NCBI GenBank assembly: GCA_018828145.1
Contig: JAHJWO010000015.1
Location: 1 to 64,000 of the forward strand
Length of the DNA: 64,000 nucleotides
Direction of reading: 5' to 3'
From: Alphaproteobacteria bacterium
GTDB taxonomy: Bacteria; Pseudomonadota; Alphaproteobacteria; Rhizobiales; Devosiaceae
The first letter of the stretch is position 1, and each line of letters starts with the position of its first letter. Position numbers and translations under genes: made by a program. Under the pieces are notes generated by a model. It saw nothing but the letters and a program-made list of their open reading frames with translations, searched no databases and was not told where the DNA came from. This document shows, piece after piece, positions 17,369 to 26,170 of the stretch.

Positions 17369-18466
17369 ATGGCCCAGGTGGTTCTCAAGGATCTCGTCAA
17401 GACCTACGGCTCGATCTATGCTGCAAAGGATGTCTCGCTGACGGTCAACGATGGCGAGTTCGTCGCCCTGGTTGGCCCATCGGGCTGCGGCAAGACAACG
17501 ACGCTCAACCTAGTGGCAGGGCTGATCCCGATCACCTCGGGCGACATCACTATTGGCAACCGCATCGTCAATGATCTGGACCCCAAGGACCGGGACATCG
17601 CCATGGTGTTCCAGAACTATGCGCTGTATCCCAACAAGACGGTGTTCCAGAACCTCGCCTTCCCGCTGCAGATGCGGAAGCTCCCCAAGTCCGAGATCGA
17701 GACCAAGGTCAAGGACGCTGCCAAGGTGCTCGACATCACCCACCTGCTCGAGCGCAAGCCGCGCGAGCTGTCCGGCGGCCAGCAGCAGCGCGTGGCGCTG
17801 GGCCGCGCGCTGGTGCGGGACCCCGCCGTGTTCCTGATGGACGAACCGCTGTCGAACCTGGACGCGAAGCTGCGCGTGCAGATGCGCAGCGAGATCAAGC
17901 GCTTCCACCAGGACCTCAACGCCACCATCATCTACGTGACCCATGACCAGCTCGAAGCGGTGACCATGGCCGACAAGATGGCTGTGATGAATGGTGGATT
18001 GCTGCAGCAATACGATACGCCTGCCAACGTCTTCGCAAATCCGGTCAACATGTTCGTCGCCAGCTTCATCGGCAGCCCGGCAATGAGCCTGGTGCCGCTG
18101 CAAGCGACTACGGTCGATGGCAGGACATCGCTGACAAGCTCCGAAGGCTGGGTCCTGCCCCTGTCCGACGCCAATGCCCGCAAGGTCGCTGCCGCCAGTT
18201 CGCACAAGATCGTGCTGGGGGCCCGGCACTCCACCATCAAGCTGCACAAGTCCGCCGTCGACGGCGCGGTGCCGGCCCGCGTCTATACGGTCGAGCCGAC
18301 GGGCGACATTACCTTCGTGCAGGCTTTCCTGGCCGGTGCCATCCTCAACATCAGCCTGCCGCCAACCGCGCAGGTCGCGCCAGACGAGATGGTCTGGCTG
18401 GAATTCGACCAAGACCGCATCCACCTCTTCGATGGCGAAACCGAGATGGCGCTGCGCGCCAGTTGA
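17369..18466 (+). CDS. ABC sugar transporter ATP-binding protein (UgpC/MalK type)
   Basis: The 365-residue ATPase has Walker A GPSGCGKTT near residue 38, Q-loop FQNYALYP, signature LSGGQQQR, Walker B VFLMDEP and switch His in VTHDQLEA. A C-terminal OB-fold regulatory region follows (about 235-365), as in MalK-like CUT1 ATPases. It powers the two permeases encoded just upstream. That this importer carries its own ATPase is notable, since many CUT1 systems share one. The downstream dehydratase gene begins 26 bp after its stop (ATG 18493), showing transport and catabolism genes in one transcript. Confidence 0.93.
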   Translation: MAQVVLKDLVKTYGSIYAAKDVSLTVNDGEFVALVGPSGCGKTTTLNLVAGLIPITSGDITIGNRIVNDLDPKDRDIAMVFQNYALYPNKTVFQNLAFPLQMRKLPKSEIETKVKDAAKVLDITHLLERKPRELSGGQQQRVALGRALVRDPAVFLMDEPLSNLDAKLRVQMRSEIKRFHQDLNATIIYVTHDQLEAVTMADKMAVMNGGLLQQYDTPANVFANPVNMFVASFIGSPAMSLVPLQATTVDGRTSLTSSEGWVLPLSDANARKVAAASSHKIVLGARHSTIKLHKSAVDGAVPARVYTVEPTGDITFVQAFLAGAILNISLPPTAQVAPDEMVWLEFDQDRIHLFDGETEMALRAS

Positions 18467-18492
18467 ACCCGAGCGATCACTCGAGACCACCC

Positions 18493-19653
18493 ATGTCTAT
18501 CAAGCTCAAGATCACCGCCATCAAGCCCTACCCGGTTCGGGTGGGCATACGGAACCAGTTCCTGCTCAAGATCGAAACCGAGCAGGGCATTTTCGGCTGG
18601 GGCGAAAGCGGGCTCACGGGCCGGGAGAAGGCGGTCGCCGGCGCCATCGAGCATTACCGTGAATTCCTCATCGGCCAGGATGCCATGCAGATCGGCCGGA
18701 TCTGGCAGGAGATGTATCGCAGCCAGTATTTCGAGGGCGGACGCGTCCTGCAGGCGGCGATTTCAGCCATCGATATTGCGCTGCACGATATCAAGGGCAA
18801 GGCCCTCGGCGTGCCGGTTTACGAACTGCTGGGCGGCAAGCAGCGCAATGTTGTTCCCGCCTTTGCCTCGACCGGCGACAGCGCCGGCGAGGGCGCTGTC
18901 GATCGGGCGCATGAACTGAGGGAAATGGGCTTTGACGCCATCCGCTTCTTTCCCATCGGGCAGGATAGTCGCGACATCTTCGAGCCACGCCAGTCCATTG
19001 CCGCTACGGCGCGGATCCTCAACAAAGCCCGCGCAGAGCTGGGCAGCGAGGTGGTGCTGGGCATCGACTACCATCACCGCCTCTCGGTCGCCGAGGCGGC
19101 GAGCTTTTGCAGCAAGCTTGACCGAGGCGTGCTCGACTTCTTGGAAGAGCCCATTCGCGACGAGACGCCGGAAGCCTATGAATCGCTCCGCACCATGACC
19201 GATATTCCCTTCGCGATCGGCGAGGAATTCTCCAGCAAGTGGCAGTTCCTGCCCTATATCGAACGCGGCATTCACCAGTTCAACCGGCTCGACGTCTGCA
19301 ATGTCGGGGGGCTGACCGAGGCCATGAAAGTGGCGGGCTGGAGCGAGGCACATTACGTCGACCTGATGCCGCATAATCCCCTCGGGCCCGTTTGCACGGC
19401 AGCGACAGTGCATTTCGCTGCGGCGGTGCCCAATTTCGCCTGGCTCGAAACGCGTGCCCCCGAGCGGGCCCTCGGCTTCGACAACAGCGACTTCTTTCCG
19501 GTGCAACCGCAACTGGAAGGCGCTGCCTATCCGGTCAGCGACGCCCCGGGGCTAGGTGTTGAAGTCAATGAAGCGCTTCTCGCCAAGCAGAGCTTCACAT
19601 TCTGGGAGGCGCCGCATCTGCGGCGCAATGATGGCTCGGTCACCAACTGGTAG
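18493..19653 (+). CDS. Enolase-superfamily (MR/MLE) dehydratase, galactonate-dehydratase-like, protein D
   Basis: The protein has 386 residues from ATG 18493; a TTG at 18463 would add ten residues and overlap the ATPase gene. Metal and catalytic residues are visible: Asp192-x-His194 (IDYHHR), Glu218 (LEEP), Glu244 (GEEF), and an Asp267/His294 pair (LDVCNVGG and MPHNPLGP). This matches the mandelate-racemase subgroup with a His-Asp dyad, as in D-galactonate dehydratase. Arg151 replaces the barrel Lys seen in the other three paralogues. It should dehydrate an acid sugar to a 2-keto-3-deoxy acid. It is encoded between the importer ATPase and the aldolase-like gene, so it probably acts on the imported substrate. 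Confidence 0.88.
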   Translation: MSIKLKITAIKPYPVRVGIRNQFLLKIETEQGIFGWGESGLTGREKAVAGAIEHYREFLIGQDAMQIGRIWQEMYRSQYFEGGRVLQAAISAIDIALHDIKGKALGVPVYELLGGKQRNVVPAFASTGDSAGEGAVDRAHELREMGFDAIRFFPIGQDSRDIFEPRQSIAATARILNKARAELGSEVVLGIDYHHRLSVAEAASFCSKLDRGVLDFLEEPIRDETPEAYESLRTMTDIPFAIGEEFSSKWQFLPYIERGIHQFNRLDVCNVGGLTEAMKVAGWSEAHYVDLMPHNPLGPVCTAATVHFAAAVPNFAWLETRAPERALGFDNSDFFPVQPQLEGAAYPVSDAPGLGVEVNEALLAKQSFTFWEAPHLRRNDGSVTNW

Positions 19654-19680
19654 ACTGAGGATCGAAGGGAAGGAAACACG

Positions 19681-20424
19681 ATGACCACGACTGCCGACAT
19701 CAAGCGGCCGCCCAAGCACCTGATCGAGGGTCTTAAAGGCCTCGGCGCGGCGACCATCGCCGGCACGCTCGGCCATATGGGCTTTCGCAATCCGCACATG
19801 ACCGGGATCCTGCCCCAGACCAAGGGCAAGTCGATCTGTGGGCCCGCGTTGACGCTCCAGTGTCTGCCGCAGCGACCGGACCTGTTCAGCGAGGGCGAGT
19901 ATTCCGACCCCGAGACCCAGTTGCACCGTCATGTGCTCTATCATGTGCAGGACGGCGACGTGGTGGTGGTCGATGCACGGGGCGACATGCGGTCGGGCAT
20001 TTTCGGCGACATGATGTCGACCTATTTCAAGGGTCGCGGCGGCGCCGGCATCATCATCGATGGCGTGATGCGCGATCGGCCCAATGTTGAGAAGCTGGAT
20101 CTGGCACTGTGGCTCAAGGGGTGGTCGCCAAACTACCACGTGCAGACCGACATCTATCCCAACGCGGTCAATGTAACGATTGCCTGCGGTGGTGTGACCG
20201 TCGTGCCGGGTGACATCATCGTCGCCGATGATGATGGCGCTGTGGTGGTGCCGGTCTCCATGGCCGAACAGGTCCTCGAGGATGGCCAGAAGCATGCCGA
20301 GTGGGAAGAGTTTTCGCGCATGAAGCTGATGGAGGGTGCCCCGCTCCAGCGCTACTATCCTCTCCATCCCGATGCGAATGATGAGTATCAGGCCTGGCGA
20401 AAGCTCAATCCACCCAAGGCATAG
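19681..20424 (+). CDS. RraA-family protein, probable 2-keto-acid aldolase
   Basis: The 247-residue protein contains the RraA/HMG-aldolase fold signature: a GDVVVVDARGD strand near residue 97, a GIIIDGVMRD segment with the conserved Arg-Asp pair near 127, and GDIIVADDDGAVVVP near 180. Members with these residues cleave 4-hydroxy-2-oxo acids to pyruvate and an aldehyde using a divalent metal. Others bind RNase E, which is unlikely here given the operon. It is the last gene of the transporter operon, 27 bp after a dehydratase with a good AAGGAA ribosome site. I infer that it cleaves the keto-deoxy acid made by the locus. The exact substrate is unknown. Confidence 0.85.
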   Translation: MTTTADIKRPPKHLIEGLKGLGAATIAGTLGHMGFRNPHMTGILPQTKGKSICGPALTLQCLPQRPDLFSEGEYSDPETQLHRHVLYHVQDGDVVVVDARGDMRSGIFGDMMSTYFKGRGGAGIIIDGVMRDRPNVEKLDLALWLKGWSPNYHVQTDIYPNAVNVTIACGGVTVVPGDIIVADDDGAVVVPVSMAEQVLEDGQKHAEWEEFSRMKLMEGAPLQRYYPLHPDANDEYQAWRKLNPPKA

Positions 20425-20467
20425 CCCGGACCGGATGACACCAACGGGGGCAGGGCGCGGCCGTGCC

Positions 20468-23101
20468 CTATCCGCCCTGCCGTGTCGGCGCTAGGCCTCG
20501 CGTCTGAAAACCCAACCTTATCTGCTTTTCGATCTCAAGCAGGGCAAAGAAGACCGCGCCGGTGGCAACGATCAGCAACCCATCCATGAGGGACACTGGT
20601 TCTGTCCCGAGGATGGTCTGTAGCGGTGGAAAGTAAGTCACCGCAAACTGCGCTGCGGTGACAGCGATGACCACCGTCCAGACCATTGTCGTGCCCCGCA
20701 CCGCGCGCCATGTCAGCGAGGTGCCATAGATGTTGCGAATGAAGAACAGGTGGAAAATCTCGAGCACCACCAGTGTGTTCATTGCCATGGTCTGCGCCAA
20801 TGCGATGGAGTGTCCCTTGTCGATGGCATAGGTGAAGATGCCGAAGACGGCGGCGACGAACAGCAGCGCCACCAGCACGACATGCCAGACAAGCTCTCCC
20901 GTCAGGATGGGGGCGTTGCGGGGACGGGGCGGACGGGTCATGGTGCCGGCCTCCGTCGGTTCAAAGGCCAGCGCGATGCCAAGCGTAATGCCGGTGATGA
21001 GGTTGACCCAGAGAATTTGCACGGCTGTCACCGGTAGCGACAGGCCGACGATCAGGGCCAGGACGATCGTCATCGACTCGCCCGCATTGGTGGGCAGGGT
21101 CCAGCTGATGACCTTCTTGAGATTGTCATAGACCGTCCGTCCCTCGCGCACCGCAGCGGCAATGGTGGCGAAATTGTCGTCAGCAAGCACCAGATCGGCC
21201 GCTTCCTTGGCGGCTTCCGATCCCTTGAGTCCCATCGCAATTCCCGCATCCGCACGCTTCAGTGCCGGCGCATCATTGACACCGTCGCCGGTCATTGCGA
21301 CGGACAGGCCATTGGCCTGCAGGGCAGTGACGAGCCGCAGCTTGTGTTCGGGGCTCGTGCGGGCAAAGATGTCGGTCCCCGCCACCTCGAGTGCGAGCTG
21401 TGCGTCGTCGAGCTTGTCGAGGTCCAGGCCCGTCAGCACCCGATTGGAGTTTTGCAGGCCGATCTGTGCGCCAATCGCGAAGGCGGTGCCTGCATGGTCC
21501 CCGGTAATCATCTTGACCCGGATACCAGCTGCGCGGCACTCCGCCACCGCGGCCACAGCCTCCGGTCGGGGCGGGTCGATGAGGCCCACAAGGCCAAGCC
21601 AGGTCAGGCTGCCGTCGAGCGTGGAGACGTCGATCCGATCGCCCTCCTCGGCGCGCTCCGCAAAGGCAAGCACGCGAAGGCCGCGTCGGGCCATGGCCTC
21701 GGCCCGGTCGTGCCAATGCTGCAGGTCGATATCCCCGCACATCCGCAAGACCCGCTCCGGCGCACCCTTGACGAGGGTCACGCGACCATCCGCTGTTTCG
21801 GTCAATACGGCCATGAAGCGGTGGCGGCTGTCGAAGGGGATGGCGTCGCGCCGTTGTCCGGCTTCACCGCTGCCTGCCTTGCGCGCAAAGGCCAGCAGCG
21901 CGCCCTCCATAGGGTCGCCCTCGACGGCCCACTCGCCGTCCCGGCAATGCAGCGCGGCATCGTTGCAGAGGCTGGCCGCCCGGGCGAGGCGAGCAAGATC
22001 GCCAGAGGGAGTAATCGCGCCATCCGGGGCATAACCCCGGCCGGCAATCTCGAACACGCCCTCGGGGGTCTCCGCAGCGGCGACCACCATTTCGTTGCGA
22101 GTCAGCGTACCTGTCTTGTCGGTGCAGATGACTGAGACCGACCCGATGGCCTCGATAGCGGGCAGGCGGCGGACGATGGCCTGCCGCCGCGCCATGGCCT
22201 GCACGCCGATGGCCAGCGTGATCGTCATCACCGCAGGTAGACCCTCCGGGATCGCCGACACGGCGACCCCGACCACGATCATGAACAGCTCGGAAAAGTC
22301 GTGGTGGCTGACGAAATAACCGTAGACGAGCAGGATGGCGGAGGCGAGCAGGATCAGAAGCGAAAGCCAGCGCGAGAAGTGGTCCATCTGCGCCACCAGG
22401 GGCGTGTTCAATTGCTCGACCCCGCCCAGAAGCGCGCCGATGCGCCCGATCTCGGTTGCCTGGCCGGTAGCCACCACAACCCCGCGCGCCGTGCCCTGCG
22501 TGACCAGTGTGCCCGACCAAAGCATGGAACTGCGATCGCCTATGCCCGCGTCGACAGCGACGGGGTCAACGGCCTTTTCAACTGGCACCGATTCACCAGT
22601 GAGCATGGCCTCCTGCGCCGCCAGTCCGCGCGCCTCGATGACCCGCAGGTCGGCCGGCACCTTGTCGCCCGCCTCCAGCAACACGATGTCGCCGGGCACG
22701 AGATGTATGCCATCCACCGTCATGCGCTGGCCGTTGCGCAGCACGGCAGCTCGCGGCGCCAGCATCTGCCGGATTGCGACCATTGCCGCCTCGGCCTTGC
22801 CCTCCTGGATAAAGCCGATCAGGGCATTGGCCAGCACGACTGCCAGAATCACGCCGGTGTCGACCCAGTGCTGCAAGGCGCCCGTCACCACGGCCGCCGC
22901 CATCAGGACGTAGATCAGCATGTTGTGGAACTGCGCCAGGAAGCGCTGGAGAGGCATGCGGAGCGCAGCTTCGGGCAGCTGGTTCGGACCGTACTCGGCC
23001 AGGCGCCGCGCCGCCTCGGTGGTGGACAGACCTTCACGCGCGGATTTGAGCGCGTCTAGGCAGGTGTCGGCAGCCTCGGCATGCGGCGCGGGTGCCGCCA
23101 T
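20468..23101 (-). CDS. P2-type cation-transporting ATPase
   Basis: The 877-residue pump starts at ATG 23101, directly after the usp stop (one base between), so translation is probably coupled. The open frame continues upstream, but that part overlaps usp. It has an N-terminal cation-ATPase domain, the TGES actuator loop, the IPEGLP motif in M4, the phosphorylated Asp in DKTGTLT, GDGVNDAPALK, and M5 TNAGES. M6 reads NLITGITLG, so the Asp that completes calcium sites in SERCA is a Gly. Calcium specificity is therefore doubtful; protons or another cation are possible. It is likely cotranscribed with the universal stress protein under a candidate FNR/FixK box, suggesting a role in low-oxygen energy balance. 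Confidence 0.88.
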   Translation of the reverse strand: MAAPAPHAEAADTCLDALKSAREGLSTTEAARRLAEYGPNQLPEAALRMPLQRFLAQFHNMLIYVLMAAAVVTGALQHWVDTGVILAVVLANALIGFIQEGKAEAAMVAIRQMLAPRAAVLRNGQRMTVDGIHLVPGDIVLLEAGDKVPADLRVIEARGLAAQEAMLTGESVPVEKAVDPVAVDAGIGDRSSMLWSGTLVTQGTARGVVVATGQATEIGRIGALLGGVEQLNTPLVAQMDHFSRWLSLLILLASAILLVYGYFVSHHDFSELFMIVVGVAVSAIPEGLPAVMTITLAIGVQAMARRQAIVRRLPAIEAIGSVSVICTDKTGTLTRNEMVVAAAETPEGVFEIAGRGYAPDGAITPSGDLARLARAASLCNDAALHCRDGEWAVEGDPMEGALLAFARKAGSGEAGQRRDAIPFDSRHRFMAVLTETADGRVTLVKGAPERVLRMCGDIDLQHWHDRAEAMARRGLRVLAFAERAEEGDRIDVSTLDGSLTWLGLVGLIDPPRPEAVAAVAECRAAGIRVKMITGDHAGTAFAIGAQIGLQNSNRVLTGLDLDKLDDAQLALEVAGTDIFARTSPEHKLRLVTALQANGLSVAMTGDGVNDAPALKRADAGIAMGLKGSEAAKEAADLVLADDNFATIAAAVREGRTVYDNLKKVISWTLPTNAGESMTIVLALIVGLSLPVTAVQILWVNLITGITLGIALAFEPTEAGTMTRPPRPRNAPILTGELVWHVVLVALLFVAAVFGIFTYAIDKGHSIALAQTMAMNTLVVLEIFHLFFIRNIYGTSLTWRAVRGTTMVWTVVIAVTAAQFAVTYFPPLQTILGTEPVSLMDGLLIVATGAVFFALLEIEKQIRLGFQTRGLAPTRQGG

Positions 23102-23102
23102 C

Positions 23103-23939
23103 TCAGTGGGACAGCAGGACCGGCACCCGCAGGTCGTCCAGGACGCCTTTGGTCGCCCCGCCGAGCACAAAGTCGCGCAATCGCGAGTGGCCATAGCCGC
23201 CCAGGACCAGCAGTCCGGCCTTGTCTGCCAGCGCTTCATCCTGCAGTGTCTGGCCAATCGGTCGGCCATTGCTCGAGACGGCCCGGGCTTCAGCCTTGAT
23301 CCCCCGCCGCTTCAGATGGTCGACGAGGCGCTCGGCCGGCTGCTGTTCCGCAATCTGCTTCTCGTCCGTCACCGTGGCCACGACGACCCGCGCGGCTTTG
23401 GTCAGGAAGTGTTCCGCGTCTGCGACCGCCCGGGCCGCCACGCGGCTCCCATCCCAGGCCACAAAGACGGTCGTATAGTCTGGCGATTCATGGCGCTCCG
23501 GCAGCAACAGGACCGGCCGGCCCGATCCGAAGATGACCGCTTCAACAGCGCCGCGGACTGCTTCATTGCCCCCATTCCAGCCGAACATTGTCAGATCATG
23601 ATAGCGGGCCTGACCGGCTGCCGCTTCGCCGAAACGTTCGGGAATGGCCTCAATGCGGCCGGTGCGGATGGCGACATTGGCCCCACTGGCCGCATGCACC
23701 ATGGCGTGGGACATTTCCTGTCCCCGGATATGGCAGGCATCCTTGATGCCCTTGAGCATCCCCGGCACATCGATGACCGCTCGCGCCACTGCATTGGCTG
23801 GTGCGCGGAAGTCGGGCTCCAAGACCAGTGCGTGGATTTCGGCCCCCAAATACTGCGCAGCCTTGGCGACAAGCGCGCCGAATTCGGCATTGGGAGCGTC
23901 TGGATAGGTCAACAGAGGAACCAGGGCCTGCAAAGTCAT
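23103..23939 (-). CDS. Universal stress protein (tandem UspA-like)
   Basis: The 278-residue protein has two UspA-like halves. The C-terminal half carries FVAWDGSRVAARA near residue 155 and the nucleotide-binding loop GGYGHSRLRDFVLGGAT near 250. The N-terminal half is more divergent, without a clear loop. Such tandem Usp proteins bind ATP and are induced by oxygen limitation or stationary phase. The gene leads a two-gene unit with the P-type ATPase. A candidate FNR/FixK box is centred about 88 bp upstream of its start. The molecular role is not known for the family. Confidence 0.88.
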   Translation of the reverse strand: MTLQALVPLLTYPDAPNAEFGALVAKAAQYLGAEIHALVLEPDFRAPANAVARAVIDVPGMLKGIKDACHIRGQEMSHAMVHAASGANVAIRTGRIEAIPERFGEAAAGQARYHDLTMFGWNGGNEAVRGAVEAVIFGSGRPVLLLPERHESPDYTTVFVAWDGSRVAARAVADAEHFLTKAARVVVATVTDEKQIAEQQPAERLVDHLKRRGIKAEARAVSSNGRPIGQTLQDEALADKAGLLVLGGYGHSRLRDFVLGGATKGVLDDLRVPVLLSH

Positions 23940-24020
23940 CGTCGCCTCGCGGTTTGGTAGAGCAGTTGGGACAGGGTCAAGCCCCTGCCCATCACCCTAT
24001 ACCGCCAGGCAACCCGGCCA

Positions 24021-24034
24021 TTGATTCAGGTCAA
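24021..24034. promoter_or_regulatory. FNR/FixK-like box upstream of usp and P-type ATPase
   Basis: TTGATTCAGGTCAA matches TTGAT-N4-ATCAA with one mismatch. It is centred about 88 bp upstream of the usp start at 23939, so a transcript beginning about 47 bp before the start codon would place it at the class II position. Confidence 0.6.
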
Positions 24035-24047
24035 AAACGCGCGCCGG

Positions 24048-26102
24048 TTACGTGGCTTGCGCGCCAGGCCAGCGGGCCGACCGGCCGCTGGTCCATCCGT
24101 TGACCCGGTCGCGGCCCGCGCCCTTGGCGACGTACAGCGCCTCGTCCGCACGCGCGATCAGTCTGACATCGGTTCGGTCGGTTTCCTCGGCAGCATAGGT
24201 CGCGACGCCGACACTGATCGTTATCACGCCCTTCTCGCTTCCCTCGTGCCTTTGCCCCAGTTCGCGCACCGCCTTGCGGAGCCTTTCGGCAAAGAAATAG
24301 GCGCCATCCTCATCGGTGTCCGGCAGGATGGCACAGAATTCTTCGCCCCCATACCTGCCGACAAAGTCACCGGCTCGCCGTTCGGTCTGCTCGAGCGCAT
24401 TGGCAACGCTTCGCAGACAGGCATCGCCAGCGGGGTGGCCGTAAATGTCGTTGAAGGCCTTGAAGTGATCGATATCGATCATCACCAGGCTCAGCGGCTG
24501 TCCGCTTCGCTTCGTACGAGCAAGCTCTATGGCCAGGCATTCGTCGATGGCCCGACGGTTTGCCAATCCCGTAAGGGCATCGGTTGTCGCCTGCAGTTTC
24601 AGCTCGTTCGTAAGGCCCCGCAATTCCGTTTCGGCCCGCTTGATCAGGGTCATATCCGAGACCACCACTGTCGCGTTGCCACCGGCATGCGGCTTGGTCC
24701 GAATATGCAGCCACCGGCCGTCGAACAGATGAACCTCCTCGTCGCGGCCCGTGCGCAATGCCGACACTACAGTGTCCACCCACTGGTCTACATCGTCCTG
24801 CGGGATATAGGGCTGTTCGCCATGCCTGACGGCGGCGCGCAGGATATCAGGCAGGAATGCGCCTGGGACCCGCAGTCTGCCGGTGATTGGAAACATCGAT
24901 TGATACTGCTCGTTGCAGTAGATAATCCGCCCCTCGCTGTCGAAAAGGGCCAGGCCGTCCGACATTTCGGTCAGGACGAAAGCCAGCTGATCCCGGCTGG
25001 CGAGCAACTCCCTGTCGCTTTCCTTCTTCCAGGTAATGTCCCGCATCACCCCGATCAGGCCCAGCGCATCGCCTCGGCTATTGTAGAGTGGCGTCTTCGT
25101 TGCAGTGAACCATCTTTCGTTCCCCTGCTCATCCACCTGCAACTCCTCGCGCTCCAGTATCGGCAGGCCGCTCTGCAGCACCTGCTGCTCTTCCGTGAAG
25201 AGGGCCTCCGCACGATCCGGTGGCGCAATATCGAAATCGGTCTTGCCGCGCAGCTGGCGCGCCTGCGCAATGCCGTGAAGCGAGGCGAATGCCTGATTGG
25301 CGAGCAGAAAGCGTCCACGGGGGTTTTTCACATAGGCGAAATCGGGAGCGAGATCTGCGGCGGCCATGAACAGCATGGTCTCCTCCGCCCGCTGATGGCT
25401 GAATACCAGCACCTGAAGGGCAACAAAGGTCGCGGCAATGCTCAGTATCAGCGACGCCAGAGCCCCCTGACTGAGCACCGGGTCAATGCCCTGTGCCCTG
25501 GCTGCGGCAAAGCCAAGCAGCGCCAGCGGTGTACCCAACAGGGCAAAGAGCATCGTCACGAGGAGGGAGGGCGGGCGCCCTCCAAGCAGTCGGTAGCCCA
25601 GGAGCCCCAGGCCTGTCGCAACGGCGATACCCACCAGGTCTGCCGTTGCGCCGCTCCCGCTCACCAGCAACAGATGCGTCGCCACGAGTGCAGCCGTAAT
25701 GAGGCCGGCAATAGGGCCCCCGAGCAGGCTCGATACGCCAATAAGCGTGGCTCGAAGGTCGAAAACCGTACCATCCGGCAATTCGACGGAGAGCATTATC
25801 GAGGCGATGGCGCCGAGGCCCATCACACCGCCCAATGCAGCTGCACGGATGCGCGGCCCAAGCATGAGCAGGAGCGGTTCGCCATGGGCGAAAGCCGAGA
25901 GCAGAAGTCCCACCACGGCAAGATTTGCGATGAGGGCATACCACACGGTCGACTGGCTCCACTGGCTGCTTACGCTGCGCAATCCTAGGAATAAGCCCGA
26001 CCGGCGAAAAAACCCGTTAACGGCGGCATGTCCCAAAAGCTGTCTGCCGGGATCGCCTCGGCCCTTGATGCGGATCAATGTGTCGGCCAGCGTGCCTGTC
26101 AT
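24048..26102 (-). CDS. 5TM-sensor PAS-GGDEF diguanylate cyclase
   Basis: The protein has up to 684 residues from ATG 26102. An N-terminal membrane module of five to six helices (about 40-215) resembles the 5TMR-LYT sensor. Two PAS domains follow (about 235-360 and 365-480), then GGDEF. The active motif is GGEEF, with an RAGD inhibitory site exactly five residues before it, so it should make c-di-GMP and be product-inhibited. A perfect FNR/FixK box lies within the first codons (26065-26078), which raises the possibility that the true start is further downstream. It is divergent from a universal stress protein. PAS domains next to this box suggest redox or energy sensing, but no heme or flavin ligand can be assigned. 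Confidence 0.88.
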   Translation of the reverse strand: MTGTLADTLIRIKGRGDPGRQLLGHAAVNGFFRRSGLFLGLRSVSSQWSQSTVWYALIANLAVVGLLLSAFAHGEPLLLMLGPRIRAAALGGVMGLGAIASIMLSVELPDGTVFDLRATLIGVSSLLGGPIAGLITAALVATHLLLVSGSGATADLVGIAVATGLGLLGYRLLGGRPPSLLVTMLFALLGTPLALLGFAAARAQGIDPVLSQGALASLILSIAATFVALQVLVFSHQRAEETMLFMAAADLAPDFAYVKNPRGRFLLANQAFASLHGIAQARQLRGKTDFDIAPPDRAEALFTEEQQVLQSGLPILEREELQVDEQGNERWFTATKTPLYNSRGDALGLIGVMRDITWKKESDRELLASRDQLAFVLTEMSDGLALFDSEGRIIYCNEQYQSMFPITGRLRVPGAFLPDILRAAVRHGEQPYIPQDDVDQWVDTVVSALRTGRDEEVHLFDGRWLHIRTKPHAGGNATVVVSDMTLIKRAETELRGLTNELKLQATTDALTGLANRRAIDECLAIELARTKRSGQPLSLVMIDIDHFKAFNDIYGHPAGDACLRSVANALEQTERRAGDFVGRYGGEEFCAILPDTDEDGAYFFAERLRKAVRELGQRHEGSEKGVITISVGVATYAAEETDRTDVRLIARADEALYVAKGAGRDRVNGWTSGRSARWPGAQAT
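26065..26078. promoter_or_regulatory. Perfect FNR/FixK box
   Basis: TTGATGCGGATCAA is an exact TTGAT-N4-ATCAA palindrome, centred 99 bp upstream of the usp start at 26171. It falls inside the annotated first codons of the divergent cyclase gene, which casts doubt on that start. Confidence 0.65.
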
Positions 26103-26170
26103 AGTCGAACTTGGAGAGAGCCCGTCCGTCCGTTGCGACGCTTCGACGTGCGCTGTCTGAGGAGGTGAGA

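Noticed and set aside
16453-17574. Long alternative frame across the second permease and ATPase start
   Set aside because: It destroys the membrane segments and Walker A motif that the chosen frames preserve.
24021-25988. A 655-residue plus-strand frame opposite the cyclase gene
   Set aside because: The cyclase strand carries PAS and GGDEF motifs; the opposite frame has none.
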